From: Planctomycetota bacterium
Lineage (GTDB): Bacteria > Planctomycetota > Phycisphaerae > Phycisphaerales > UBA5793
Direction of reading: 5' to 3'
Length of the DNA stretch: 64,000 nt
Assembly (NCBI GenBank): GCA_013112555.1
Contig: JABFGK010000002.1
Location: 1,240,001-1,304,000 of the forward strand
Below the pieces are notes generated by a model. The model made no database searches and was not told the origin of the DNA. It was given only the letters and a program-made list of their open reading frames with translations. A program made the translations under genes and the position numbers. Of the stretch, positions 46,311 through 54,997 are shown piece by piece. Positions within the stretch are counted from its first letter, which is position 1. Every line of letters begins with the position of its first letter.

Positions 46311-46354
46311 GCCCAACGGCCACGGGCATGAACCCGTGGCCGCTTACGTTGGGC
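46311..46354. repeat. Two-part palindromic hairpin
   Basis: An inner perfect 9-bp stem (GGCCACGGG with CCCGTGGCC, 6-base loop) is enclosed by an outer 7-bp stem (46311-46317 with 46348-46354). It lies 42 bases after the CarH-like gene. It may terminate that transcript, although no T-run follows on the plus strand; on the minus strand GTTTTG follows. The shape also fits a REP-like or transposon-end palindrome. Confidence 0.6.
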
Positions 46355-46492
46355 ATTGGTCGTGTTCAACAGGTCGTTTCATTTGTGCCAGGCGGCTGTT
46401 GTTAACTCCGCGTGTTGGTATTGCACGCGTTTGGATCCATGGCCCGGCACACCAGTCATAAGGACTGCACGATCGTTGAAGCGTTGTCGCTC

Positions 46493-46546
46493 GGGCTGCA
46501 CCGTAAAGCAGCCCCCGTCAGGGCTGCTCTACGCTTCGTGCAGCCC
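46493..46546. repeat. Long bulged hairpin
   Basis: The outer stem is GGGCTGCAC (46493-46501) with GTGCAGCCC (46538-46546), perfect over 9 bp. The inner stem is 46502-46514 with 46521-46533, 13 bp with a single mispair (A opposite C as plus-strand RNA, a G-U wobble as minus-strand RNA), closed by a 6-base loop. CTTC (46534-46537) bulges between them. A 22-bp helix of this quality is very unlikely by chance and points to a functional RNA or cruciform. Confidence 0.65.
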
Positions 46547-46573
46547 GCTGGTACTGTCGTACAATGATTTCAC
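46529..46573 (-). other. Possible leader peptide frame with a perfect Shine-Dalgarno
   Basis: On the minus strand AAAGGAGGTGATC (46576-46588), complementary to the whole 3' end of 16S rRNA, lies two bases before a GTG. The frame codes 14 residues (MKSLYDSTSGLHEA) and ends inside the arm of the hairpin at 46493-46546, so a ribosome reading it would melt that hairpin. The two-base spacing is short, so translation is not certain. No gene that it would attenuate is obvious downstream. Confidence 0.3.
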
Positions 46574-46916
46574 TAGATCACCTCCTTTACAGACGTTACT
46601 TCCCGGCCGACACGACGGGGACAGTGATCCCATCGCCCGCCGGCTACGTCCCCCTGCGCCGTCGCGCAAGGCTCATCGCCCGCTCGCCGGCCCCCGCTTC
46701 ACGCAGCTCTCAGCTCAGCCGCATTGGCGTGCCCGAACTGTGCGCACACGGAGGTGGCAGCGCTCGGCCGAGGTCGCAAACCGGATTCCCGGCCGGGTTT
46801 TCCGACCGTCCTCAGGCTTCGAACCCTCGACATTTTCAGTATCGGTATCGTTGGCAGCGCGTCAAGAGAAAAATCGCGCAATGTGATTCAGTCGTACATT
46901 TTCAGCCGTCTCAGCC

Positions 46917-47105
46917 TCAATCGCCCGCATCAGCAGGCACATTTCCGAGCCGCACCTGTTCATCCAGATACGCCTGGAACTCGCCCATCTGATAACTGAC
47001 GAAGCAGAAAACGTGATGCAGCGTCAGCCATTCGAGATCACTCGGGTCCTCGTCGAGGTCGTGACGGAGCCGATTCAGTTCAGCAAGTATTTTCTCAGCC
47101 TTCAA
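46917..47105 (-). CDS. Small acidic protein of unknown function
   Basis: The 62-residue product (MKAEKILAELNRLRHDLDED...) is helical and acidic, and looks like a real protein. The start is a TTG with GGAGG nine bases upstream. The frame is open upstream to 47270 but that part (rich in Cys, Pro and Phe) overlaps the terminator of the next gene and is not convincing. No family recognised. Confidence 0.55.
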   Translation of the reverse strand: MKAEKILAELNRLRHDLDEDPSDLEWLTLHHVFCFVSYQMGEFQAYLDEQVRLGNVPADAGD

Positions 47106-47211
47106 TGGTTGTTGCCTCCGCAATAAGGTGATGGCTTGTGGTCGTTCAGATACTCGGACCTTCCACGCCCCCGGGTACCACGAGCATAGTACGGCCGATG
47201 TGGGGCTCATG

Positions 47212-47250
47212 AAAAAACAAGGTGGGCCGATCCGTGTGAATCGACCCACC
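47212..47250 (-). terminator. Rho-independent terminator of the gene at 47343-49139
   Basis: On the minus strand GGTGGGTCGAT pairs with ATCGGCCCACC (one T-G pair) around an 8-base loop and is followed by TTGTTTTTTC. It is placed about 90 bases beyond the stop of the Met-rich exported protein. Confidence 0.9.
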
Positions 47251-47342
47251 GTGCATATCGGTCGTATCACGCTTGAAGGGGCACCGGGAGCACCGGTCGT
47301 GTGACTCGGTGTCGAGAGTGAGTGCCCTTTCAGCGATCACAA

Positions 47343-49139
47343 TCAGAACAGAGGGGGTTCCTCTTCTTCGTCACCGCCTCCGCCGCCGCCCATCCCCATC
47401 TGGGCTGCCTGCGCCTGCATGGCGACATTGATGCCTGCCCTGATCAACGGGGCCGGCACGACGAGCGTCTTGCGTACGGAGTTGGCTTCAACCGAGGCTG
47501 CCATCGCGATCGGCGGCAGGTCGTTCATGGCGGACAGATCGAGTCCCGGCATGACCATCGCTGCCATCGGGCCGACCCACTGGGCCAGTGTTCCGAGACT
47601 GAAGTAGGCACGGAACGCTGCGTTGCCCGGCAGCATTTCATTGACGGCATTGATCCCGGCGTCGCCGGCCAGACCGTTATTGTCATTGCCCTGAGCAGCG
47701 AGCATCTTGCGAACCAGGACCTTGTTCCGGCTGGCTGTCATGATGATGCCGCCTTCGGTCGGCACGATGTAGCCGCGCATGCCGCCCGGGCCGTACATCA
47801 TCCCCATTGCCTGGCCGGCCTGAGCCATCTCGGGCGGGAACTTCATCTGCATCGAATACGTGTCAACCGAGACGCCTTCGATCTCAGCAGCGTTCTCACC
47901 GTATTCGCTGGTGAAGGACACCCCGTTTTGTTCCGTCCCGTTCATGTCCGTGAACATGCTCTTCATCGAGCCGCGGAGCTTGGCTGCATCGCCCGTATAG
48001 ACGGTGGCCAGACCCGACAGGGCAGCGCCACCGAGGACGCCGGCAGGAGACGGGTAGATGACCATGGCTGAGCCGTCGGCCTGCTCCATCATTGCCTTGA
48101 CGGCCGGCGACGACTGGAGGCTCTGGATGTTCTGCAGTTCCTCCGGGAGTCGAGCCATGATGGTGTCCATGAACCCGCCAATATCAAATCCCTTCATGTC
48201 CATCGAGATGGCCAGCAAATACGGGCTGTTGTTGCAGCGTGACAGCAGGTCGCGGGCATCGTTGCCGCCCTTGAACATGTTCCCGAGGGTCGTATCAAGC
48301 CTCCAGGACATGTTGCTGTCAATACGGAAGCCCTTCGCACCGGCACTGGCACCGACGACGAGGCACTGGCCGTCTTCCATGACGATCTCAACAGCCTCTC
48401 GGTAGAGGGCCATCATCATCTCTGCTTGTTCGAGGTTTCCACCCATCCCCATGGCCTGTGCCATTTCGAGTTGCTCATTGAAGGCTACCTCGGCCTGGTC
48501 CAACAGCGGATTGACGACTTCATCGAGGCCCTCAAAGTCAACGATGAGTGCCCAGTCGCTGTCGCGTGCAATCTGTGCTGCGGACGGTCCGGCAATGCGG
48601 CTGAACTTGGCCATGGCGTTTTTGTTGCCGGTATAGCCACTGACGATCTCCTGATCGAGCCCGAGGACGGCATACTTGCCGGACTGCTTGCCGTACCACT
48701 GCTCGCCGTTGCCGAAGTCGATCATGTGCAGACCGTCTTCAACGCCGGTGGACAGCGCGTCGGCCAACCCCTGGTAGTTACTGACCGGCACGAACATCAG
48801 CATGGGCGGCTTTCCCTCATCGAGCGGGCCGCTGACCATGGCCATCCCGATCGGCGCATTGTGATCGATGTGCTGCATGGCCGGTCCCATGCCCGCAAGC
48901 ATGTCGGAGGGGTTGGGTACGCCCATCGCCCCGAGTTCCACGGCAGCCACGAACTGGCCCCAGTCATGATCCTGCTCAGCGAAACTCTTGCCCATGACGG
49001 CCAACCGCGTGTCGGCCGGCATCTTGGCCAGCACAGCCGGCCATTCCTTGAGCATTCCATCGGCCAGGACGTTCGTGGCCGTGGTCATGACGGCGACGGC
49101 AGACAGTGCCATCGTCGTCTTGTTCATACGCATTAGCAT
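47343..49139 (-). CDS. Exported Met-rich protein of unknown function
   Basis: The 598-residue protein has a signal peptide (about 1-27, ending VLA-D). The large alpha/beta region is rich in Met, Ala and Gly, with segments such as QAMGMGGNLEQAEMMMALY and AMGMMYGPGGMRGY. It ends in a Gly-rich acidic tail DEEEEPPLF. The general layout (SDWALIVDFEG, GKYAVLGLDQEIV) recalls DUF3352-type exported proteins, but I am not sure. It is a single-gene unit with a -10 box upstream and a strong terminator. An AAAGGGG site precedes the ATG. Confidence 0.75.
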   Translation of the reverse strand: MLMRMNKTTMALSAVAVMTTATNVLADGMLKEWPAVLAKMPADTRLAVMGKSFAEQDHDWGQFVAAVELGAMGVPNPSDMLAGMGPAMQHIDHNAPIGMAMVSGPLDEGKPPMLMFVPVSNYQGLADALSTGVEDGLHMIDFGNGEQWYGKQSGKYAVLGLDQEIVSGYTGNKNAMAKFSRIAGPSAAQIARDSDWALIVDFEGLDEVVNPLLDQAEVAFNEQLEMAQAMGMGGNLEQAEMMMALYREAVEIVMEDGQCLVVGASAGAKGFRIDSNMSWRLDTTLGNMFKGGNDARDLLSRCNNSPYLLAISMDMKGFDIGGFMDTIMARLPEELQNIQSLQSSPAVKAMMEQADGSAMVIYPSPAGVLGGAALSGLATVYTGDAAKLRGSMKSMFTDMNGTEQNGVSFTSEYGENAAEIEGVSVDTYSMQMKFPPEMAQAGQAMGMMYGPGGMRGYIVPTEGGIIMTASRNKVLVRKMLAAQGNDNNGLAGDAGINAVNEMLPGNAAFRAYFSLGTLAQWVGPMAAMVMPGLDLSAMNDLPPIAMAASVEANSVRKTLVVPAPLIRAGINVAMQAQAAQMGMGGGGGGDEEEEPPLF

Positions 49140-49291
49140 GGTGTGATTACCCCTTTTCTGGTTATCCTGCTTTTCTCGATGCAGTCATTGTGGTGGGAAA
49201 TGTCTTGTTTATCGTGTGCCCGAGCACCGTCCCAGTGCATGCACACGGTGTGTCGGCGCACGCTCCGCCTCCGAATCGGCGTCCGACATTG

Positions 49292-49297
49292 ATTATA
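49292..49297 (-). promoter_or_regulatory. Candidate -10 box for the Met-rich exported protein
   Basis: A perfect TATAAT on the minus strand, about 150 bases before the start codon at 49139. I see no matching -35 at 16-18 bases. Confidence 0.35.
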
Positions 49298-49400
49298 CGG
49301 TTTTGCGCGTATCGCGTTTCTGTGCAGCATCCTCTATGTCCGACCCCGCCTGTGGCCGGACATTCCAGACCCGACGCCCATTCACCCGGCTTTCGGCTCA

Positions 49401-50999
49401 TCAGGCCCCGATGGCCTTGAGTTTCTTATGAATACTCTGATCGGCATGTGCCACCCCGACATTGAAGTCTGCTTCGATAGCCCGTTGCAGAGCCTTCTCA
49501 TCCACCCCCTTGAGCGGGAAGGCTGTCAGTTCCTTGCCCAGGAGTCGCTCGGCGGCTCGCTTGCCGGAGAGGATCGAGTGGTCCATATTGAGATATTCGT
49601 AGTCGCCGAAGCGGCCACATGCGTATATGTCGTTTCGTTGCAGCCAGTTATGGATGACTTTGGTGGCCGGCCGGTGCTGGGCTGTGTAGATGACGTAAGC
49701 CGGTTTGAGGCAGACGATCCCGCAGTGGTCCGGTTTGATACGCCGTGCCTGCTGTTTCGTGATCAGGCCGATTCGGATCAGGCCCTCAATGGTTTTCTTG
49801 ATCAGCGTCTTGGGATCGGTGGGCCCGATGTCCTTCCACTTCGAGACGGAGATCTCAGCAGACACGGATGAGCAGCCGGAGGGGGTCATATCGGCTGAGA
49901 AATTGCGAGGCCAGCTGAGGCGATGGAAGATCAGATCGGGGTCAGGGTAGTAGGCCCAGTGCATGGGGGTCAGTTCCGGGACCTCCAGCCCGATATTGAC
50001 GGTGTAGACGGCATTCCACTTCAGGGCAGCGACTGCCTTCTTAACGGTGGCCGGTATGGAGTCGGCCATCTCGGCCAGTTTACTGATCGGGGCAGTCGAC
50101 ATCAGGTTGTCGTATGTGCAGGTCGAGCCGTCTTCGAACTCGAGCATGTGCTTGCGCACGTGGATGCGTTTGATTCGGGCCATTGTGTGGAGTGACCGGT
50201 CGTTGAGATGGCGGCCCATGGACTTGGGCAGCGTCTCCATCCCGCCTCGTTTCGGATACCAGAAGCGGGCATTGGGCCCGAAGTCTCCCTTGGTCGGGGC
50301 AACAGCCCCTTCGATGGCCGTCTTGATCGGCGGCGTCAGGACGCGGTCTGCGATCCAGTCATAGGACATTTTGTCCTGGGGATAGGCCCAGACTTTCCAG
50401 TTAAAGGGCAGGAAGAACTCCTCGGTAATCCCGGCCCCGAATGTCTGGTAGGCCCATTCCTTGAAGTTGGCCGGCTTCTTCTTCGGCTTGTTGTAGGTTG
50501 CTTCGATCAGGCCCATCAGGTTGCGCACGACCACGTCAGTTGGCAGGCCGAAGGTATTGGACTGATAGGGGTAGCCGGTGTAGGTGCCGTGCGAGTAGAT
50601 GTAACTGTACTTCGGGTGCAGGCCGAAATTGCGGCCGAGGACGCCGGTGATGAACTTCTTGGCATAGGGCTGCGCGGTATAGAGGATGTGAATGGAGCGG
50701 TCGAATTTGAACCCGCCAAAGTCCTCCGTACAGCAGAGCCCGCCGATTCGCTCAGCCTGTTCGAAGACGTCGTAATCGCGTTTGATGTGGAGGGCAGCCG
50801 AGATGCCTGCAATCCCGGCCCCGAGGACGGCAGTGCCGGTCGAGGTTGGTCGATCGCGGCCGACGATCCGGCCTTTTGTTGGGATGGTGGCCAGCGAGAC
50901 ATTGCCCTGGACTCGTGCGTTGGGCGATCGGCACTCAGAATCCGTGGCTTTTGCTTTCCGGCTTCGGGCTTTGCTGGTTGAGCGAGTTGGCTTGGCCAT
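49401..50999 (-). CDS. FAD-dependent oxidoreductase, amine oxidase / UDP-galactopyranose mutase-like
   Basis: The 532-residue protein starts with a basic, Ser/Lys-rich leader of about 50 residues, then the dinucleotide-binding motif VLGAGIAGISAALHI and the GGLC segment typical of FAD amine-oxidase folds (COG1232). The interior (FDRSIHILYT, the FNWKVWAYPQDKMS segment) and the C-terminal FAD site (YACGRFGDYEYLNMDHSILSGKRAAERLL) resemble UDP-galactopyranose mutase-like proteins. The substrate is unknown. The leader is not a clear signal peptide. Confidence 0.82.
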   Translation of the reverse strand: MAKPTRSTSKARSRKAKATDSECRSPNARVQGNVSLATIPTKGRIVGRDRPTSTGTAVLGAGIAGISAALHIKRDYDVFEQAERIGGLCCTEDFGGFKFDRSIHILYTAQPYAKKFITGVLGRNFGLHPKYSYIYSHGTYTGYPYQSNTFGLPTDVVVRNLMGLIEATYNKPKKKPANFKEWAYQTFGAGITEEFFLPFNWKVWAYPQDKMSYDWIADRVLTPPIKTAIEGAVAPTKGDFGPNARFWYPKRGGMETLPKSMGRHLNDRSLHTMARIKRIHVRKHMLEFEDGSTCTYDNLMSTAPISKLAEMADSIPATVKKAVAALKWNAVYTVNIGLEVPELTPMHWAYYPDPDLIFHRLSWPRNFSADMTPSGCSSVSAEISVSKWKDIGPTDPKTLIKKTIEGLIRIGLITKQQARRIKPDHCGIVCLKPAYVIYTAQHRPATKVIHNWLQRNDIYACGRFGDYEYLNMDHSILSGKRAAERLLGKELTAFPLKGVDEKALQRAIEADFNVGVAHADQSIHKKLKAIGA

Positions 51000-51325
51000 T
51001 GGCTAACAATCCTCGTTGCGGCTGTAAAAACGATGAAACATCAACAGTGGTACATGATGGTGCACGCACGGCAGGAGACGGCAGCGTAGACGTAATTAAA
51101 GCCGTCTCAAGTCCGGAATCGAGAAATGCGAGCAGGTGATCAGCGGGTTCGGGCAGGTCGTTGGCGGCCCGATATGGGAAAAAACAGACAGCGGGCAGCG
51201 GAAGTGGATGCGTGGTCACTTCAGTCTGCCCGCCATCTGCTGGACAGGGGGAGACCCCCTGTATCCACTGTCATCGCGGAAGAGTAAACGAAGGAAGAAC
51301 CGTGTTTTTCGTGTCCGCTTCGAGT
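51000..51325. other. Intergenic region with a perfect hairpin at 51244-51262
   Basis: No gene seen. ACAGGGGG (51244-51251) and CCCCCTGT (51255-51262) form a perfect 8-bp stem with a 3-base loop about 65 bases downstream of the minus-strand lipoprotein gene. It lacks a T-run but may act as a transcript end or barrier. Confidence 0.45.
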
Positions 51326-51588
51326 TTACCAGTCGTCGTAGCGGTTTTGCCGGCTTTTGGCTTTATCCGATTCATTTCCAATGACATAGCCGGCCCCGGC
51401 CCCGACGGCTGTCCCGATCAGCGTGCCGGTCGTATCGCGGCCGATTGCCTGCCCGGCCAGGGCCCCAGGCCGGCCCCGATGAGTGCTCCTGACTGGGCAT
51501 CAGAGCTGCATCCGGACGCCAGCGATAGTACTGTGGCACCGGCTGTTGCCAAGGCCAGCGAACTGATCAATCGTGATCGATTCCTCAT
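51326..51588 (-). pseudogene. Glycine-zipper lipoprotein, interrupted by a one-base frameshift
   Basis: The N-terminal part gives a lipoprotein signal (LASGC) followed by SGALIGAGLG, after which the frame goes off. Adding one base to the four-base run at 51463-51466 continues as ALAGQAIGRDTTGTLIGTAV, then GAGAGYVIGNESDKAKSR, ending NRYDDW at 51326. The corrected protein of 87 residues is a typical outer membrane glycine-zipper (17-kDa surface antigen / SlyB-like) lipoprotein with alternating Gly. GGAG lies eight bases before the ATG. Sequencing error is the simplest cause. Confidence 0.75.
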
Positions 51589-51962
51589 GATGTCGTCTCC
51601 TGAATCTGGATGCCCCCAGGTTTCCGGTATGTCTGTTTCTGGCACCATGTGCTGGGAGTTGTGCCCACCCCTCCATATGACGCACCGGCCGACTTGCTAT
51701 TCCACCGGTCGGCGAAGTTCTGAAAAAGGGGTCCATGCGGCCTCAATCGGCCGATCTGAGGCAGGGACGGGCCGGTCGCAACCGATTGCACCGCTATCAT
51801 CGTCCGGATACTGGATGGGGCGATCGGCGCCGGTTGGGTCTACCGGGGGCAAGGCGTAGTGACTGGACCGGCCGGCCGTGCTGGAATCGGGTGTCATTGA
51901 TCTGTCCTGCAGTCGCATGATGGCTGACCCGATGTCATGTCAGAACCTGGAGATGTTTCATC
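51589..51962. other. Divergent intergenic region
   Basis: No gene recognised. GC-rich, with the short palindrome ATCGGCCGAT near 51749-51758 and GGAGAT before the ATG of the next gene. No convincing promoter seen. Confidence 0.4.
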
Positions 51963-52742
51963 ATGGCTCAAATCGAAATCAGGCTGGCACGCGGGTATTG
52001 GGTCCGGAAAGTGATTCTGCTGGTCCTGTTTATTTCGTTCGGTGTCTATGCAGCCTATGACGGCTTCTACAAGTACCCCGCTGATAACGCACGGGCCGAT
52101 CGGTGGGCCCGCATGAAGTCCCTGGTCGAGAAGCAGGAGACCGGCGTGCCCGGCCTCACATCGGCCGAACTGGATGAGTTGGACGGACTCAAGGTCGAGT
52201 TTCAGGGGGTGGTCAAGGAGCAGAAGCACCACCCGCCGAAGGACATCAACATTCAGTTTCTGTTCATGGGCCTGTCGATCCTGGGCATTCTGGCCTTTGC
52301 CGTGACGTGGTGGATGAGTGCCCGGCGGAAGTACCAGTACCAAGCCGACGGGACGCTGGTGGCCCCTGAGGGCACGTTCCCGGCCGATCGCATGACCGGG
52401 CTTGATCTCACGCGCTGGCAGCGGAAGTCGATCGCATTGCTCGAGATTGACGGCGGGCCGGACAAGGGCGGGTCGGCTGTCAAACTCGATGCCTGGATCT
52501 ACGACGGGCTCGAGGCCGTGATCGAGACGCTGGATCGGCGCTTCCACCCGGAGGACTATCAGAAGCCGGCACCGCCGGCCCCCGAGCAGACGCCCGATAT
52601 GGTCGAATCACACGTTGATGAGGATGAGGAGGGTGAATCCGATTCTGTCGTCCGCCTCGAAGGGGCTGAAGATGAACCGTCGGGGGATGAGGCCGAGGGC
52701 GAGCCGACGACGAAGCCGGCTGCACCTGCGGATGGGGCATAG
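51963..52742 (+). CDS. Inner membrane protein of unknown function
   Basis: The 259-residue protein has two transmembrane helices (about 15-33 and 95-117) separated by a charged loop of about 60 residues. A small cytoplasmic alpha/beta region (YQADGTLVAPEGTFPADRMTGLDLTRWQRKSIALLEIDG) follows, then an acidic, Pro-rich disordered tail. I do not recognise the family. A GGAGAT site precedes the ATG. It is 76 bases upstream of lutA on the same strand, but there is no functional link I can see. Confidence 0.7.
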   Translation: MAQIEIRLARGYWVRKVILLVLFISFGVYAAYDGFYKYPADNARADRWARMKSLVEKQETGVPGLTSAELDELDGLKVEFQGVVKEQKHHPPKDINIQFLFMGLSILGILAFAVTWWMSARRKYQYQADGTLVAPEGTFPADRMTGLDLTRWQRKSIALLEIDGGPDKGGSAVKLDAWIYDGLEAVIETLDRRFHPEDYQKPAPPAPEQTPDMVESHVDEDEEGESDSVVRLEGAEDEPSGDEAEGEPTTKPAAPADGA

Positions 52743-52818
52743 TTGCTGATTAACCGGTCTTGCTCAGAACCGGCGGGGGCGAGTGAATGAGCGAGCCGGC
52801 ACCAGGTGTGGGATTCGT

Positions 52819-53607
52819 GTGAGAGTTGCACTGTTCATCACGTGTCTGGCCGATTCGTTTTCCCCACGTTCCGGAATTGCAACGGTTCGCCTTCTCGAAT
52901 GGCTCGGCTATGAGGTGGTCTTCCCGCGCGCCCAGACGTGTTGCGGCCAGCCGATGTTCAACAACGGGTATCACGACGAAGCGAGCCGACTCGCACGGCA
53001 CATGGTTGACGTGTTTGAGCCGTTTGACGTGGTGGTGACTCCTTCCGGCTCGTGTGCTGCCACGATCCGTGAAAACCTGCCGACACTCTTTGGCGATACG
53101 ACCGAGGCCGATGAGGTGAGACGGCTGGGAGCGCGGACCTTTGAGACCGTCGAGTTTCTGATGCGCGTGCTGAAGGTTGACCTGCGCGAACTCGGCGCGT
53201 GCCGGCCGGGGCGTGTGACCTATCACTATTCATGTCACCTGCGCGGCCTCGGGATTCAGCCGGCTGACATGGAACGCGTGTTGTCGCAGATTGCTGACCT
53301 GGAATATGTGCCGATGGAGCGCATCGACCTGTGCTGCGGATTTGGCGGTACGTTTGCGCTGCATTACCCGACGATTTCCGGGCAGATGGTGCATGACAAA
53401 CTGGAGTGCGCTCGCCGGGCTGAGGCCGATACATTGGTGTGCAATGACACGGGCTGCCTGATGAACATTGCCGGTGCCTGGCGTCGGGCCGGGTTGCCGC
53501 GCATGCAGTTTCTCAGCATGGTTGAACTGATTGCCGAATCGCTGGGTCTGATGGGTGATCTCGATTCTGTGGGCAGCGGTGTGGACGGGATGGGCACTCA
53601 TGCGTGA
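52819..53607 (+). CDS. lutA: L-lactate utilisation protein LutA (Fe-S / CCG-domain subunit)
   Basis: LutABC oxidises L-lactate to pyruvate. The 262-residue LutA has two cysteine-rich CCG-type domains: TCCGQPMFN with GSC in the first half, and HYSCHLRGL with DLCCGFGGTF in the second, plus NDTGCLMN. These ligate Fe-S or heterodisulfide-type clusters. The start is GTG 52819 (MRVALFITC), the usual LutA N-terminus. It overlaps lutB by 8 bases. Confidence 0.92.
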   Translation: MRVALFITCLADSFSPRSGIATVRLLEWLGYEVVFPRAQTCCGQPMFNNGYHDEASRLARHMVDVFEPFDVVVTPSGSCAATIRENLPTLFGDTTEADEVRRLGARTFETVEFLMRVLKVDLRELGACRPGRVTYHYSCHLRGLGIQPADMERVLSQIADLEYVPMERIDLCCGFGGTFALHYPTISGQMVHDKLECARRAEADTLVCNDTGCLMNIAGAWRRAGLPRMQFLSMVELIAESLGLMGDLDSVGSGVDGMGTHA

Positions 53608-54997
53608 GTCATCCCACTTCAGTATGAAGCAGGCCGTTGACCGAGCCGTGCAGGACCGCGAGGTGCTGCAGTTTGTCAGTTCGGCCACCCAGTTGAAATA
53701 TGAAGCGCGGAAAGAGGCATTTGCGCACGACTTCGGGCACAAGCGGTATCAACACCTTCGGCAGTTGGCCGGCCGAATCCGACAGGACGTCGTTGAGAAT
53801 CTGGATCACGTGCTCGATCAGTTTACAGCCAACGCACAGCAGGCCGGCACGGTGGTACATCGGGCCCGCGATGCACGGCATGCGAACGAACTCTGCCTGC
53901 AGATTGCGAAGGCCAACGAATGTCGCCTGTGTGTGAAGAGCAAGTCGATGGTGACCGAGGAGATCGGGCTCGTCCCGGACCTGATCGCTGCAGGGATCGA
54001 GACGATCGAGACGGACCTGGGCGAGTTTATCGTTCAGTTGGACGGCGACACCCCTTCGCACATCGTGACGCCGATGATCCACAAGAACCGAGCGAGTGTC
54101 GCCCGGGCGTTTGTGCGCGAACTCGGCGTTGAATACACCGAGGATCCGGAGCAGTTGACTGCCATTGCACGGGAGTACATGCGCGGCAAGTACCGGCAGG
54201 CAGACCTGGGAATCAGCGGGGCGAACTTTCTGTTGGCCGACAGCGGGACAGCCGTGGTGTGTACCAATGAGGGCAACGCCGACCTGGCCGTTAATATGCC
54301 GCGCATTCACATCATCGTGGCCGGCATGGAGAAGGTGATTCCGGGTCACCGTGAGTTGGCAGTGTTCTTGAAACTGCTGGCCCGCAGTGCGACGGCTCAG
54401 CCGTTGACGGTGTACACGACGTGTCTCACCGGCCCGCGCCGGCCGCCTGAACAGGACGGCCCGGAGCGGGTCCACATCATCCTGCTGGACAACGGCCGAT
54501 CAGCGATACAGGCTGATCTAACGTCGCGAGAGTTGCTCCGCTGTATCAGGTGCGGTGCGTGCTTGAATGCGTGCCCGGTGTTTCGCAATGTGGGGGGCGG
54601 GCATGCATACGGGGCGGTCTACTCCGGCCCGATCGGGGCCGCCATCATGCCGTTGCTCCAGGGGCTGGAAACGTATCACGAGTTGCCCGAGGCCAGTTCA
54701 TTGTGCGGGGCTTGTTACGAAGTGTGCCCGGTCTCGATTGATTTGCCGTCTCACTTGATCAGGCATCGAAGGGAAGGCGTTGATCAGCATCTGCACAGTT
54801 GGTCGGATCGGTTCATGTACCGTGCCTGGGCCTATGTGCTGCAGCATCCAACGCTGTATCGTGGCGCGCAGTCGATGGCTCGGTGGGTCGGGAGGGCGCT
54901 TGCCGGCGCAGGCAGCAGTGGGGGGCGGGTGCCGGTGACACAGGGCCGATCAATGTTGCCTGGGATTGTTGGTTTTCATCCGGAATCGGTCCGATGA
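53600..54997 (+). CDS. lutB: L-lactate utilisation Fe-S protein LutB
   Basis: The 465-residue subunit has the LutB N-terminal LUD domain (ANECRLCVKSKSMVTEEIGL, LPNxx-type segment, VVCTNEGNADL) and a C-terminal ferredoxin region with two 4Fe-4S motifs, CIRCGACLNACPVF and CGACYEVCPVSIDL. Electrons from lactate would pass through these clusters. Overlapping starts and stops with lutA (8 bases) and lutC (4 bases, ATGA) show tight coupling. Confidence 0.95.
   Translation: MRESSHFSMKQAVDRAVQDREVLQFVSSATQLKYEARKEAFAHDFGHKRYQHLRQLAGRIRQDVVENLDHVLDQFTANAQQAGTVVHRARDARHANELCLQIAKANECRLCVKSKSMVTEEIGLVPDLIAAGIETIETDLGEFIVQLDGDTPSHIVTPMIHKNRASVARAFVRELGVEYTEDPEQLTAIAREYMRGKYRQADLGISGANFLLADSGTAVVCTNEGNADLAVNMPRIHIIVAGMEKVIPGHRELAVFLKLLARSATAQPLTVYTTCLTGPRRPPEQDGPERVHIILLDNGRSAIQADLTSRELLRCIRCGACLNACPVFRNVGGGHAYGAVYSGPIGAAIMPLLQGLETYHELPEASSLCGACYEVCPVSIDLPSHLIRHRREGVDQHLHSWSDRFMYRAWAYVLQHPTLYRGAQSMARWVGRALAGAGSSGGRVPVTQGRSMLPGIVGFHPESVR

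Larger units (their letters stand above)
46269..46916. other. Structured intergenic region without a convincing protein gene
   Basis: The 648-base region between the CarH-like gene and a small minus-strand gene contains two long hairpins (46311-46354 and 46493-46546). It also has a 13-base perfect anti-16S complement on the minus strand (46576-46588) followed by a 14-codon frame, and a repeated ACATTTTCAG (near 46830 and 46897). Open frames here give Arg/Pro/Ser-rich translations lacking domain character. It could be a non-autonomous mobile element, an RNA gene or a relic. Confidence 0.5.

Noticed and set aside
46574..46590. Possible relic of a 16S rRNA 3' end on the plus strand (GATCACCTCCTTT)
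   Set aside because: The match is limited to about 14 bases and the flanking 16S helix 45 is absent. A minus-strand Shine-Dalgarno explains it as well.
46813..46850. Sequence GGCTTCGAACC that looks like an antisense tRNA T-arm, with a GFEP-type translation
   Set aside because: The T-stem pairs only at 3 of 5 positions and no acceptor or anticodon arm could be found on the minus strand, so no tRNA or att site is called.
46356..46886. 176-codon plus-strand frame in the structured intergenic region
   Set aside because: It runs through the long hairpin, has biased Arg/Pro/Ser content and no domain character.
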